Shown in pieces: positions 33,386-45,593 of a stretch of DNA of 64,000 nt. Position numbers and translations under genes: made by a program. The stretch comes from Saccopteryx bilineata (lineage: Eukaryota > Chordata > Mammalia > Chiroptera > Emballonuridae), in contig NC_089495.1 in the NCBI RefSeq assembly GCF_036850765.1, forward strand, positions 207,006,347-207,070,346, written 5' to 3'. Positions within the stretch are counted from its first letter, which is position 1. Each line of letters starts with the position of its first letter. The notes under the pieces are model-generated. The model ran no database searches and had not been told where the DNA came from. It was given only the letters and a program-made list of their open reading frames with translations.

Positions 33386-34845
33386 GAATTCTGAAGGTCT
33401 TCATTGCCTGTCCCCGCAGGCCTCTCCCTCTTCCTCTTGCAGTCTGTTTGTGTCTTGAGTAGGTGTTTTCACCGTGAGGTTGGATGTTGGTAGTTCTGAC
33501 TGGGCTGCACTACTACACTACGTTAGGAGACACTTTAGGTGGCCTGGGAGGGACTCTGTGTGAAGCTTTAGCAATCAGTTACACCTCACAGTGCACCAGG
33601 GGACACTCAGGGAGAAGAGAGACGTGAGCAGGGTTTCTGGGTGGAACTTTATCCTGTTGTTTCTCTTCTACCTTCCAAGAGGACATTCTTGATCCCAGGA
33701 ATCACTACCTCAGTTATGAGTCACCTTTGAGGGGCTTTCAGAAGTCTTGAACCCTCCCTCCTGCTCTGTGTGAGAGGGAGGATGGCACTAGTTACTCAAT
33801 TGACATGTCTTTATTTTTTCACTTTTTTAAAAAGGAATAAAATAAAAGGTTTGATTTAAGTAACCTAAGAATGACCACTTTTATATTTGTGTCAGGTAAA
33901 CAAATGTTTTTAGGTTGCTGCTTTGTGTTGGGGCAGCGCCCTGTGTGTATAGTGTATGGAAGGATGCAGGTGCTGCCCTCAGGGAAGGAGATTGCAAACT
34001 GGATTGCCTTCCTCCTTGGGAAGGGCGATGGTTTCCTATTGTTTGCTGGAGAATGGTTTTTTTCTCCCAGACTGTTTTTTCTGGAGAGTGCATAGGGAGA
34101 GAGGGAGTGTTGAGGTATTTGGGAGCCCTGCTGAGTTTTGTGGGGGGCCCAGGACTCCCAAAAAGCCTGAGAATGAGTCTGGGTTTTGGAGCCTTGAGTG
34201 AGAGGGAAGCAGTCTCCCCTGCCTGTTTGCTCTTCTGTGTTACAAGGTTAATAAACAGAATGACCCATCATTTTCTGTCTCCACTGTTCCTTTACCTTCT
34301 GCCTGAATCCAATGTGAATGTGCATCTGCATGGCCGTGTCCAGGGCCACCAGCTTTACAATTTTCATACACAGTTCATCCTCATGTTTTCTTGTCCTTCT
34401 GTTCCAGTAAAGTCTTTCATAAGCTCAGTCTGTGCCCGTTAGTGACACATGCATCTGGGAAAGAGTTCACATTCACAGCCCAGGATTCCTGCATGAATCC
34501 AACCCCTGAGAAATAAATAAGTCCCAAATAAATCTAGTACATTTGTTGGGGAATCTGAGCCTTTGCATGGAGAGGATGATTGAGGTTCCAGAGGGGAGGG
34601 GCTTCCCAGGTCGCCAAGGCCTGGATTGCTGCTTCTCCTAAAGGTTTACTCCTATTGGCTGCAGTGAAGGCTCCATCTCCTGGGTTTTCTTCCTCCCAAT
34701 CTCTACTCAGGTGTCTGCTGGAAACCTGTCATCCTGATTAAGACATCACTGTTTTTTAATGGTATGTTCAAGTCCAGTATTTTAACAACAGAAGTTGGCA
34801 ATAGGCTGAAGTCCTTGAGTCTTTTTCATGAAATGATCTTCCATC
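33386..34845 (+). other. P1 downstream sequence, no intact gene
   Basis: Matches 47335-48040 after P3. It includes weak finger-like remains near 33540-33640 ('gaagctttagcaatcag...'), a TCTTTATTTTTTC tract and several AATAAA sites (for example near 33836 and 34249). I see no supported coding region. Confidence 0.5.
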
Positions 34846-35690
34846 CATCCATTCATTATCCATCCATTAATCCAATCATTATCTCTTAGAATGTTTTCAC
34901 GGTTTATTCAGGACATATAAGGCAGCGGTGACACAGTAGATTGTGCCATTTTCAGAAAGATCACAGTCTCCTAAATAAGAGGTCCGAACAGGCTAGGATT
35001 GAATAGAATGTTAATTCTCTGGGCAATTTTATCTGGTGGTCAGAAAATTTCCTATCAGACCATGGGCCCAGAGGAGACTTCCTGGAGGCAAAGAAGTCTG
35101 AGTGTACACCTCAGGGAGGATGAGTCCACTAATCTATCATGGAAGAAGGGTGGAAAGAGAGGTATAGAGTAATTTACCTCCATGGGAAATGCGAGGTCTA
35201 GGAGGGTGGAACTGTCTACTGGAGTAGGGAGGAGACAGAAGTGAGGATGGAATGGTGGGCAAGGGCCCGGTCCAGTCACCTCCGTGCTTAGTCCCTCCTT
35301 AGAGCTTCTCTGTGCATCTCTGGAGACACTTCATTCAACTCTATCAAGTGGAAGGAGAAAGGAGACTTATTATAATTCAAGGGAACCTGGCTTTCCCATG
35401 TTGCATTTCAGTTTTCACATCATGTGCTCTACTCTGTTGTGAAGCCGTCCTGCATTTCTCTGCCACCAGCTGACCTGGAGAGAGGAAATCGACTGCACAG
35501 CATCCACAGTGGGGAGACCGCTTTTCCATTCGTGGTTGTCGGCTATGGTGCTGCCCACAGGGGCGGGCCCATAGGATGGAGCCACACTTAGTAGAGGAGC
35601 ACGGAATGAGGCATGTTTGCTTTCCTGCCTTTTCTCAGTGTATTTCCCTGGGCCATGAAAAGGGAAAAACATGCCAAAGCGCAGAACAGC
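34846..35690. other. Intergenic spacer between P1 and P2
   Basis: Reverse-oriented relative to 56520-57230 and 12780-13200. It begins with a (CCAT)n-like run. No gene seen. Confidence 0.55.
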
Positions 35691-35699
35691 TCCGCAGCC

Positions 35700-36330
35700 T
35701 CTGCACTAGAGTTACTAGACCGTCCAACCGGAAATGCCTTCTCGGCATAGAACCCGGGAGAGGACTGTCCTACCGGAAAACCTCAGGAGATGCTGCGCAA
35801 AGGCTTCTGGGAACTGTAGTCTTTCCCACGATTGGAACCGGGCCAAAAGACTTCAGTCAGATATCATTGTCTGTTTTATACTTGGGTATCTTAAGAAAAC
35901 AGATGGGTAGAGCTGGCCGGCTTTTTTAGGTAGTTGAAGCATCGTGGGATATGCCAAGATTGCAGTATTAATCTCAGTCAGGATGAATACAAGAATCAAT
36001 CAGTGGATGCACAAATCCATGTTTCTTTCTCCCTCACTGTCTCTTTTTCTGCCATTCACTTTTTCTCTCTAAAATCAATCAATAATAAATTGGATAAACG
36101 GAACGGATGTCACTACACTATATAACGTTCAGGTGTATTAAATTTGTGATTTACAGGTCATTGTGTTGCAGGAGACGAAGCCTCTAGGGATTCTGGGAAT
36201 CGTAGTCCTTACTCAGATGAGCCGGTAGGCTACGTGGATCTCCGCTACTGGTTCCGGTTAGCGAGGCGTCCTAGTCAAACGCGCTGGAAGGAGGGATGAG
36301 AGAGGCAGCGAGTGAGGTTAGGAGCCGTGG
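35700..36330 (+). promoter_or_regulatory. P2 promoter with two ZNF143-type motifs
   Basis: TTCTGGGAACTGTAGT (35805-35820) and TTCTGGGAATCGTAGT (36191-36206) are two SBS-type sites in the same orientation, about 390 bp apart. ACCGGAAATG (about 35728) and ACCGGAAAAC are ETS-like. There is no TATA box. The E-box found at other units is mutated here (CTACGTGG). This is the most complete copy of the family promoter in the window. Confidence 0.65.
35906..36095 (+). mobile_element. VES-like SINE in the P2 promoter
   Basis: Ancestral insertion between the two ZNF143-type motifs, also seen in M1, P1 and M2. Confidence 0.85.
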
Positions 36331-37175
36331 TGGGAGCTGGTGGGTTGGACCCGGGATGAGTGAGGCTGGTGTGCAGTAGATGGAACGGGAAGTGCGGGAG
36401 GTTTCATTTTTGGAGCCGGGGCGGGGCACCAGATGTGTATTTAGGGGCGGGGAAATGGGGTGAGACTACGCTTGCTCGGAGTCCCTGAGTTCCGCTGCGC
36501 TCCCGGGGTCCTTTCTTCTCCCGCTGGAGCGGGTGAGCAGGAGCTCTCATATAATTTTTTTTTTAAAGAAGTTGGGATGATTCTGCGCCGTGTAATTCAC
36601 ATAGGGGAGTGGCTGTAGGCATGCATCCCCGAGGTTAATTTGGGCTCTGGGCACACGAGTTCAGCCAGAGCTAAATAGACAGGCATTCCCTGTGCTGGGT
36701 GGGGTGCAGAGCCGACCATATAGCCCCCCTGCATTTAGCAAGGGAACATGTACTGGGGTCATGCGTGTGTGAGTAGTTCTGGGCACCCCATATTGTCTGT
36801 GAATATAGAGTTCTGGGTTTTTGGACTTGTTTTGTGGGGCTGAGTATGTCCCAAGTCGGTGAGTGAGTGGGGATGCGGTTGGGGTGGGAGCTCTCAGGGC
36901 CTGCAGTGCCTGATTTGTACAGTAAGGAGTGTGGAAACGTCACATTGCTGCTCCCCTCTGCAGGTGCTGACTTTCTGGAAATACACTGGGCTTTTACAAG
37001 GACGGTTCGGAGAAGTCATCTATGGCAGCAGCAGAAGTCAGTCTTGAGATGAAATAACGTCTATGTGGCCGGGAGGTAGCATTTCAGGACAAAGAGTGGT
37101 CTTACTCCGGGGGCCATGAGGTTGTGTGATCCATCGGCCTTGGGAGAGCAGGACCGGGAGGAGAACAGGGAAGAC

Positions 37176-37218
37176 ATGGAGACCATGAAGAATCTGACCC
37201 CAAATCATGAGGCTAAAG
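37176..37218 (+). CDS. KRAB-ZNF unit P2, exon 2 coding part
   Basis: ATG at 37176 gives METMKNLTPNHEAK and then donor GTGAGAG. A second in-frame ATG at 37188 is the start shared with M0, M1 and M2. The frame joins exon 3 through a split Gly codon. Confidence 0.7.
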
Positions 37219-37395
37219 GTGAGAGTTGAGAGTCTGGAGAGGTGAGGAGGAGGAGTAAGGCTCCAAGCTTAGCTGAGAGCACTATAGTGACCCCAGCTGA
37301 GTAAAGGGACTGCTCCCTCTGTCCTGGGCTCCGAGGAGCTGCTCCCCGGGGCATTCTGGGAGGCCTGCACCCTCAGAGCTGTGTTCTTCCCCTAG

Positions 37396-37454
37396 GTCTG
37401 CCTTCCAGCTGCACTGACTCGCTCCAAGAAAAGTGGGGAAAGCCCGAAACACTG
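37396..37454 (+). CDS. KRAB-ZNF unit P2, exon 3
   Basis: 59 nt between CCCCTAG and GTGAGTT. It encodes GLPSSCTDSLQEKWGKPETL and leads in frame to KRAB. Confidence 0.72.
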
Positions 37455-38060
37455 GTGAGTTGGGGTTACATTTTTTCATTCTTCATTATGAAATGCTGGC
37501 TCATTTTCCAGAGAATAGGCAAACTGAATATTCTCTTTTCTCGGGAAGGGATAAAGTAAACAACATCAGACAATTCATGCCTGTGTCAGGCAGCATGTTT
37601 TACAATGACTTCTGCATTTCTCTGTTTTATTTTTTTTTGTTGGAAAATCTACCCAAGATTTGTAGATCCCATGAAAGTGCAAAGTATAAGGGATAATTTT
37701 GAAGAACTGAAATTATTTAAAATTTTAAATATAGTATTTAATTTTATCTCATGTCATAGTAGTTAAACTGTCTTTTGTAGCGGACTTTTTATACTTTCTT
37801 ACTTTTGAAAATTTTGAACAATTAGAGAAGCAGAGCAGAGTGTGGATGAACAGTATTTAAATAATAAGAGAATTTCAACTCAAATGCACATGGACAGAAA
37901 AGATCGCAAAAAAGGAAATTTTGCAGAAATCACTGAGTTATTGACTCTGGTTTGAGAGATCCTGCTCTAGTTTCCCCTAAACTGGGAAGGATGTTCCTAA
38001 TCACTTGATTGCCTGCCTAGTTAATTATTCTGAATGCAGTGACCTTTTTTGTTTCTAGAG

Positions 38061-38920
38061 CAGGGGTCCTCAAACTACGGGCCTGTGGGCCACATGTGGC
38101 CCCCTGAGGCCATTTATGCGTCCCCCGCCGCACTTCCGGGAGGGGCACTTCTTTCATTGGTGGTCAGCAGATGCATCTTGTGCTCCTGGAGTACTGTATG
38201 TGGTGGCATCGCAAGCGTGGTGTCGCTCAGGTACAGTCCTACTTCCGGTGATGCGGGACTACTTCCGGAAGCACGTCATATCACTTGTATGGCTAGCAGT
38301 GACAAATGTGGAACCGGACATGGACCATCTCATTAGCCAAAGGCAGGCTCATAGTTCCCATTGAAATACTGGTCAGTTTGTTGGTTTAAATTTACTTGTT
38401 TTTTATTTTAAATATTGTATTTGTTCCCGTTTTGTTTTTTTACTTTAAAATAAGATATGTGCAGCGTGCATAGGGATTTGTTCATAGTTTCTTTGTGTGT
38501 GTATGTTTTTTTACAGAGACAATGAGTCAGAGAGAGGGATAGACAGGGACAGACAGACAGGAACAGAGAGAGATGAGAAGCATCTATTATTAGTTTTTCA
38601 TTGCGCATTACAACACCTTAGTTGTTCATTGATTGCTTTCTCATGTGCCTTGACCGCGGGCCTTCAGCAGACCGAGTAACCCCTTGCTGGAGCCAGCGAC
38701 CTTGGGTCCAAGCTGGTGGGCTTTGCTCAAACCAGATGAGCCCGCGCTCAAGCTGGCGACCTGGGGGTCTCGATCCTGGGTCCTCTGTATCCCAGTCCGA
38801 TGCTCTATCCACTGCGCCACCGCCTGGTCAGGCTGTTCATAGTTTTTTTTATAGTCCGGCTCTCCAACGGTCTGAGGGACAGTGAACTGGCCTCCTATGT
38901 AAAAAGTTTGGGGACCCCTG
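38061..38920. mobile_element. hAT-type transposon, family h1, long form
   Basis: Ends CAGGGGTCCTCAAACT and GGGGACCCCTG, with perfect 8-bp duplication TTCTAGAG (38053-38060 and 38921-38928). Without the nested SINE it is about 520 bp. It holds roughly 190 bp (38160-38350) missing from the other copies, so it may be closer to the parent element. Confidence 0.92.
38491..38833 (-). mobile_element. Bat tRNA-derived SINE, type 2, nested in hAT
   Basis: Antisense copy flanked by TGTTCATAGTTT on both sides. Confidence 0.93.
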
Positions 38921-39655
38921 TTCTAGAGGCTCTGGAGGAAGAGCCCTCCTGCAATAGCCTCCAGCCAAACTTTTCCCATAAACACTGGTAGGGGCTCTGA
39001 CACCTCTGAATGGGCAGTTCTCTGTGGAGGACTCTTCATTGGAAGAGTCTGCACCTGTGCACCGTGGGAGGCACATTTCCCAGCCCTGGCTGAAGCTTCC
39101 TGGTCTGATTGTGTGTCCTTACAGTGTTTGGTGAAATTTGTACATACATATAATTTTTTCTTTCTTTCTTAGTCTGTTTTAACTAGCTCTTACTCTAAGA
39201 CTCAGGCTGATTTATTTTTTTATTTATTTTTGTCTGTTGATGTTGTGTATAGCCCAGGTGAATGTTTTCTTCATCTGGTAATGCTGTGTAGCTCATCATT
39301 GCATTGATTCTTTTTTTTTTTTTTTTTGTATTCTAGTTAAGCTCACGTAAGTTGTTCAGGGAGAACAGCCTAGTGAGCCCTATAAAAGGACTGTCATTTT
39401 TGCAGGGGGAGGGTCAGCGTGATTGTGCATGTCTAGGCCCCTCCTGCTGATTAGCCATGACTTCCAGGCAATAGCATTTATTGAACTCACCAAGACAAAT
39501 CAGTAAACATGAACAAGGGACAAGAGCCACAGCCTGAGGAAGGAGTTGGGTTGGTCTCCAGAATTGCTACAGTGTTTTGCCTAAAATGCTCAGTATTTAA
39601 CAAAGAGACTGTATTGAAGGGGAGAGATGCAGAGTGAGAAAGACAATAAGAAAGA

Positions 39656-39822
39656 GCCTGACCTGTGGTGGTGCAGTGGATAAAGTGTCGACCTGGGAAC
39701 ACTGAGGTCGCCGGTTCAAAACCCTGCACTTGTCTTGTCAAGGCATATATATGGGAGTTGATGCTTCCTGCTCCCCCCTTTCTCTCTCCTTTCTAAAATG
39801 AATAAATAAAAACATTAAAAAA
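39656..39822 (+). mobile_element. Bat tRNA-derived SINE, type 3
   Basis: Starts GCCTGACCTGTGGTGGTGCA, with an A-rich end. AATAAGAAAG flanks both sides. Confidence 0.92.
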
Positions 39823-40112
39823 AAGAAAATAAGAAAGAACATACGAATATGAGAATAAGAGGAAGTCTAAATAAATTTTCCTGTTATGTAAAATGAATAC
39901 AACTTTTCAATTCTGTGCTGAGTTACAATCTCCCTGGATGTACATTCATCCTTCCCTTATTGGTTATGAGTTCTGTGTTGGACGATACACTGTGGACACC
40001 GAGTCCCTTTCAAATTGGAACTTATCTGCCCATCTAGAACTCTTTCATCTCAGTATTCCTCCATAGTGTGTCCTCAAGGTCACCTTTCTGAGAAGTGCTT
40101 CAGGTTTTAATT

Positions 40113-40493
40113 TTCTTTTCTTTTTTTTTGACACAGAGGGAGAGTCAGAGAGGGACTAATTGGGAAAGACAGGAAGGGAAAGAGATAAGAAGCTTCAATT
40201 CTTCATTGCAGCACCTTAGTGTTCAATCATTGCTTCCTCACTTGTGCTTTGACGTGGGAGGTACAGCAGAGCGAGTGACCCCTTGCTCAAGCCAGTGACT
40301 TTGTGCTCAAGCCAGAGACCATGGAGTCGTATTTATGAACCCATGCTCAAGCCAGTGTCCCCACACTCATACTGTTGAACCCACACTTCAGCTGGATGAG
40401 CCTGCTCTCAAGATGGTGATATTGGGGTTTTGAACCTGGCTCTTCCGTGTCCTAGTCCCACGCTCTATCCACTGTGCCCCTGCCTGGTCAGGC
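40113..40493 (-). mobile_element. Bat tRNA-derived SINE, type 2
   Basis: Same insertion as 23891-24267 in P1. In P2 the host sequence GCTTCAGGTTTTA beside it is uninterrupted, which is the empty site for the P1 retrocopy. Confidence 0.88.
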
Positions 40494-40763
40494 CAGGTTT
40501 CAACTTGATTCATAAATCACTTCTCCAAGGAAATGATAAATGTCTAGGGCCCAGGAATGGGTGTATGTGTCGGCTCTGTGCCCCTTTGACTTTAACAGAA
40601 AGTTATGGTCGTGGCCACTAGAATTTGGTACATAGAACTGTGTACTTGGGAAAGAACTGGACCAAGTTTTTGTAGGTCTACACCATAGGGTAACGATATT
40701 TATTCATTGCGCTTGGAAAACTGATGGTGACTTGCTATTCGTTAATGGATTGCTTATTTATAG

Positions 40764-41989
<1,226 letters not shown>

Positions 41990-42362
41990 AGTTTTTAAAT
42001 CTTAAGTTAGAAGTAGTGAGTAGTGAGAAAGACTCCTGCTTAGGCCCCCAATTGGATCAACCCGCAAGGCCTGTACCAGGTGATGATGCTCTGGCCCCCT
42101 GGGGCCATGGCTTTGTTGCTTGGCAACAAAGCTATGTTAGCGCTTGAGGTAAAGCCATGAAGCCATCCTCAGTGTCTGGATTTCACTTCCTCCAACTGAG
42201 TCATGGCTGCAGGAGAAGAAGAGAGAGATAGAGAAGTAGAAGGGATATGGGGAGGGGTGGTGAAGCAGCTGCTCACTTCTCCTGTTGCCCTGAGCAGGAG
42301 TCAACACTGGGGCACCTACATGCCAGGCCAGCGCTCTAGCACAGAGAGGACAGGCCAGGGCC
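41990..42362 (-). mobile_element. Old bat SINE, type 1-like
   Basis: Diverged antisense copy, the same insertion as 27985-28353. Confidence 0.72.
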
Positions 42363-42451
42363 AAATGCTCATGTCTTCTGTTGCCTCTTGTTCACCTCTT
42401 TCAGTTCTGGAATTCTAGAAAAAGCCTGCCTCCATTTGGGTCTGGAATTTT

Positions 42452-42774
42452 TTGTGTGTGTGACAGAGAGAGAGAGAAACAGAGAGAGAGAGACTGATAT
42501 GGACAGACAGGCAGGAAAAGAGAGAGATGAGAAGCATCAATTCTTTGTTGCTGCATCTTAGTTGTTCATTGATTTCTTTGTCATATATTCCTTCACCTAG
42601 GGGGGTGGTGATAGTAGAGTTACTGACTTCCTGCTCAAACCTGTGACCTTGTGCACAAGCCAGTGAACTTGTGCAAAGCAGATAAGCCTGCGCTCCAGCT
42701 GGCAACGTTGGGGTTTCGAACCTGGGTCTTCCGCATTCCAGTCTGACTATACACTGCGCCAGCGCCCTGTCGGG
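42452..42774 (-). mobile_element. Bat tRNA-derived SINE, type 2
   Basis: Antisense copy flanked by GGGTCTGG(A/T)ATT, the same insertion as in P1. Confidence 0.85.
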
Positions 42775-43071
42775 CTGGGTCTGGTATTCTTCAAAAAGAA
42801 AGGGGAAAGCAGCAATGAGGAAAACACATTGTGGCTTTTAAAAACGTGTTTCCAAGTGGCAGTAACTTTTCACCAATCTCTGTTGGCCCAAGCAAATCCT
42901 GTTGGCAAGTGTGATGTTTAGTGTGATGAGATTGGTCTGGGCGCAGGGTTCCAAAATCCTGAAACAATGAACAGCATCTTTCTTGTCTCTGGTGGGAGTC
43001 ACAGTACCTAATAGAGAACTTAGTACTTAGAAATTATTTTCTAAGTATGTGTTGAAAGATGGGCATCCAGC

Positions 43072-43425
43072 CTGACCTGTGGTGGCGCAGTGGATAGAGC
43101 GTCGAACTGGGATGCAGAGGACCCAGGTTCGAGACCCCGAGGTCGCCAGCTTGAGCGCGGGCTCATCTGGTTTGAGCAAAGCTCACCAGCTTGAACCCAA
43201 GGTCGCTGGGTCCAACAAGGGGTTACTCGGTCTGCTGAAGGCCCACGGTCAAGGCACATATGAGAAAGCAGTCAATGAACAACTAAGGTGTTGCAACACG
43301 CAATGAAAAACTAATGATTGATGCTTCTCGTCTCTCTCTGTTCCTGTCTGTCTGTCCCTGTCTATCCCTCTCTCTGACTCACTCTCTGTCTCTGTAAAAA
43401 ATAAATAAAAATTAAAAAAAAAATT
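43072..43425 (+). mobile_element. Bat tRNA-derived SINE, type 2
   Basis: Starts GCCTGACCTGTGGTGGCGCA. The target duplication AAAGATGGGCATCC is on both sides. Absent from P1. Confidence 0.93.
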
Positions 43426-43957
43426 ATAAAGATGGGCATCCTGAAGTTCAGATTCAGTTGTTATACACTCTGTTTAAACACTGTGTAATGCACCGTTTCC
43501 TGTGTTTGGAAGCCCTCCTGATCAAGTAACTTTTTATGTGTTCAGTTTTTTTTTTTTAATAAGTAAAGTCATGAAGCAGATTTCCACATAGGTCATAGAG
43601 ACTGTCACCTCCAAGAACAACAGAAGTGTAAACAGGGCACCAGTGGGAGGGTCATGGCTTGACTGACTTACTAGAAAGAACCAGCTGGTGGTATTGAAGC
43701 TATTTACAGGGCAGATTGCTTTCCTGGAATGCTGCCAGTCTGAGTGATGTGGAGATGTTTCTGGGATGGTTCTCTGGATTTCCGTAGAAAAGGGACTGTG
43801 TAGAAACGGAACATAAGGAAATCATTAGTGGAAACAAAGGATGTTGAACACATATGATTAATAACAGGTGTGGCAGGAGGGCCCTCGTTTACCTGAGAGA
43901 AGGGGGGACTCACTGCAGCCCTGTTGGGGCTTCTCTGACTGAACTTTCTTTCTCCAG

Positions 43958-45498
43958 CAGAATCACAGCCAGAAACAGACCCCCGCTTTTTCTGCCATTC
44001 GACCTTCCCCCGGGAGCCACTGCCCAGCCAGCAGGTGCTTCCCATGTGCTCGGACATGTGTGACTTCTATCCAGGGGATTCGGCCCTGTGGAATCAGGAG
44101 CAGACATCTTTTTCTCAAAGGTCCTGGACAGAAAACACAGGTGAAGTCAGAGAAGATGGCTTAAGACTTTCAGTTGTGCAGACGGAGGAGGAGGAAACCT
44201 CAGGCGCATTCTACAGCCCACCCAGAGGATCTTCCAGAGAAGGTCATGCGGTGCTAGAAATAGAGCCCAGCTCAGATCAAGGGGTGACCCCTGTGCAGAC
44301 CGACAAGGGGAGGAAGGAATTCGAAACCCCGAGATCCGGGGCTGTGAGCCGTAGTGACCACAAACCAGACTGCAGCCTGGAATCTAACGTCATGGCAGAC
44401 AGGGTGACCCTCTCAGAGGAGAAGCCCTACGTTTGCAGGCAGTGTGGGCGAAGCTTCACACTTAAGTCACACCTCCTCACACACCCTGAAATGCACTTGT
44501 CGATGGAGAATCCTTTTCTTTGTGATGAGTGTGTCCAAAGATTTGGTGATAAATCAAAAGTCACGATACAGCAGCAGACTCACTCGGGGGAAAAGCCCTT
44601 TTTGTGCCCAGAGTGTGGACGAGGATATGTTTATAAGTCAGACCTTAGGCAGCACCAGAGGACTCACTCGGGGGAGAAGCCTTACTTGTGTGGTGAGTGT
44701 GGACGAGGATTTGGTTACAACTCACACCTCAGGAGACACCAGATGACTCACTCGGGGGAGAAGCCCTTTGTGTGCCGTGAGTGTGGGCGAGGATTTTATG
44801 ATAACTCACACCTTAGGAGACACCAGAGGACTCACTCAGGGGAGAAGCCTTACATGTGCCCTGAGTGTGGACGAGGATTTGCTTGTAAGTTAGACCTCAG
44901 GAGACACCAGAGGATTCACTCAGGGGAGAAGCCCTACGTGTGTCCTGAGTGTGGACGAGGATTTGGTTATAAGTCAACCTTCAGAACACACCAGATGATT
45001 CACTCTGGGGAGAAGCCTTACGTGTGCGGTGAGTGTGATTGCCGCTTTGTCCGGAAGTCATCCCTCCTCTTGCACCAGAGGAAACACTCACGGGACATGC
45101 ACGCTTTCAAGGAGTGTGGCAGAGCTTCAGACGTAGGTCAGACCGCATTCAGCCACAGTGGTCTCACTTGGGGGAGAAGCCCTACCTGTGTTTGGAGTGT
45201 GGACGAGGATTTGCAAATAAATCACACCTCAGGAGACATCAGCAGACTCATTCTGGGAAGAAGCCCTTCATGTACCCTGAGTGTTTTCGAGGATTTAGTC
45301 GTGAGTCACTCTTCAGAGGACACCAGACAACTCACACAGGGGAGAAGCCCTATGTGTGCCTGGAGTGTGGACGAGGATTTGCATATAAATCTCACCTCAG
45401 GAGACACCAGCAGACTCACTCAGGGGAGAAACCCTTTGTGTGCCCTGAGTGTTTTTGAGGATTTAGTCATAAGTCAGTCCTCAGGGGACACCAGATGA
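43958..45498 (+). CDS. KRAB-ZNF P2 finger exon, frameshifted near the end
   Basis: Starts after TTCTTTCTCCAG (43957) in phase with KRAB (Ala, then ESQPETDPRF). An acidic linker of about 155 residues is followed by eight fingers in frame. Finger 1 is CRQCGRSFTLKSHLLTHPEMH-like. Finger 2 has Gln in place of the first zinc His (TIQQQTH). Fingers 3-8 have all four zinc ligands and HSGEKP linkers. At about 45122 one base is missing in a Gly codon of the next finger, after which 120 residues of unrelated frame run to the stop at 45496-45498. Three further fingers remain in the shifted frame (45150-45458). The spliced product would be about 590 residues, with seven good fingers plus a scrambled tail. 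This is the most complete gene model inside the window. Confidence 0.82.
45122..45458 (+). pseudogene. P2 fingers stranded behind the frameshift
   Basis: In the +1-shifted frame three fingers are seen: [22 protein letters not shown], a YPECFRGF finger that has lost its first Cys, and [22 protein letters not shown]. They are followed by a fourth that ends at TGA 45456 (CPECF-stop). Confidence 0.85.
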
Positions 45499-45593
45499 CT
45501 CGCTTGGGAGAAGCCCTCCGTGTGCCTGGAGTGTGGATGAGGATTTCCCCGCAGTCATGTTGGGGCTTCTCTTACCAAACTTTCTTTCTCCAG

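Noticed and set aside
44444..44746. Repeated plus-strand frame of the GRSPxCxxSVDEDL kind, also seen in P0, P1 and P3
   Set aside because: It is the +1 shadow of zinc-finger repeats; repetition of the fingers makes it look like a protein family.
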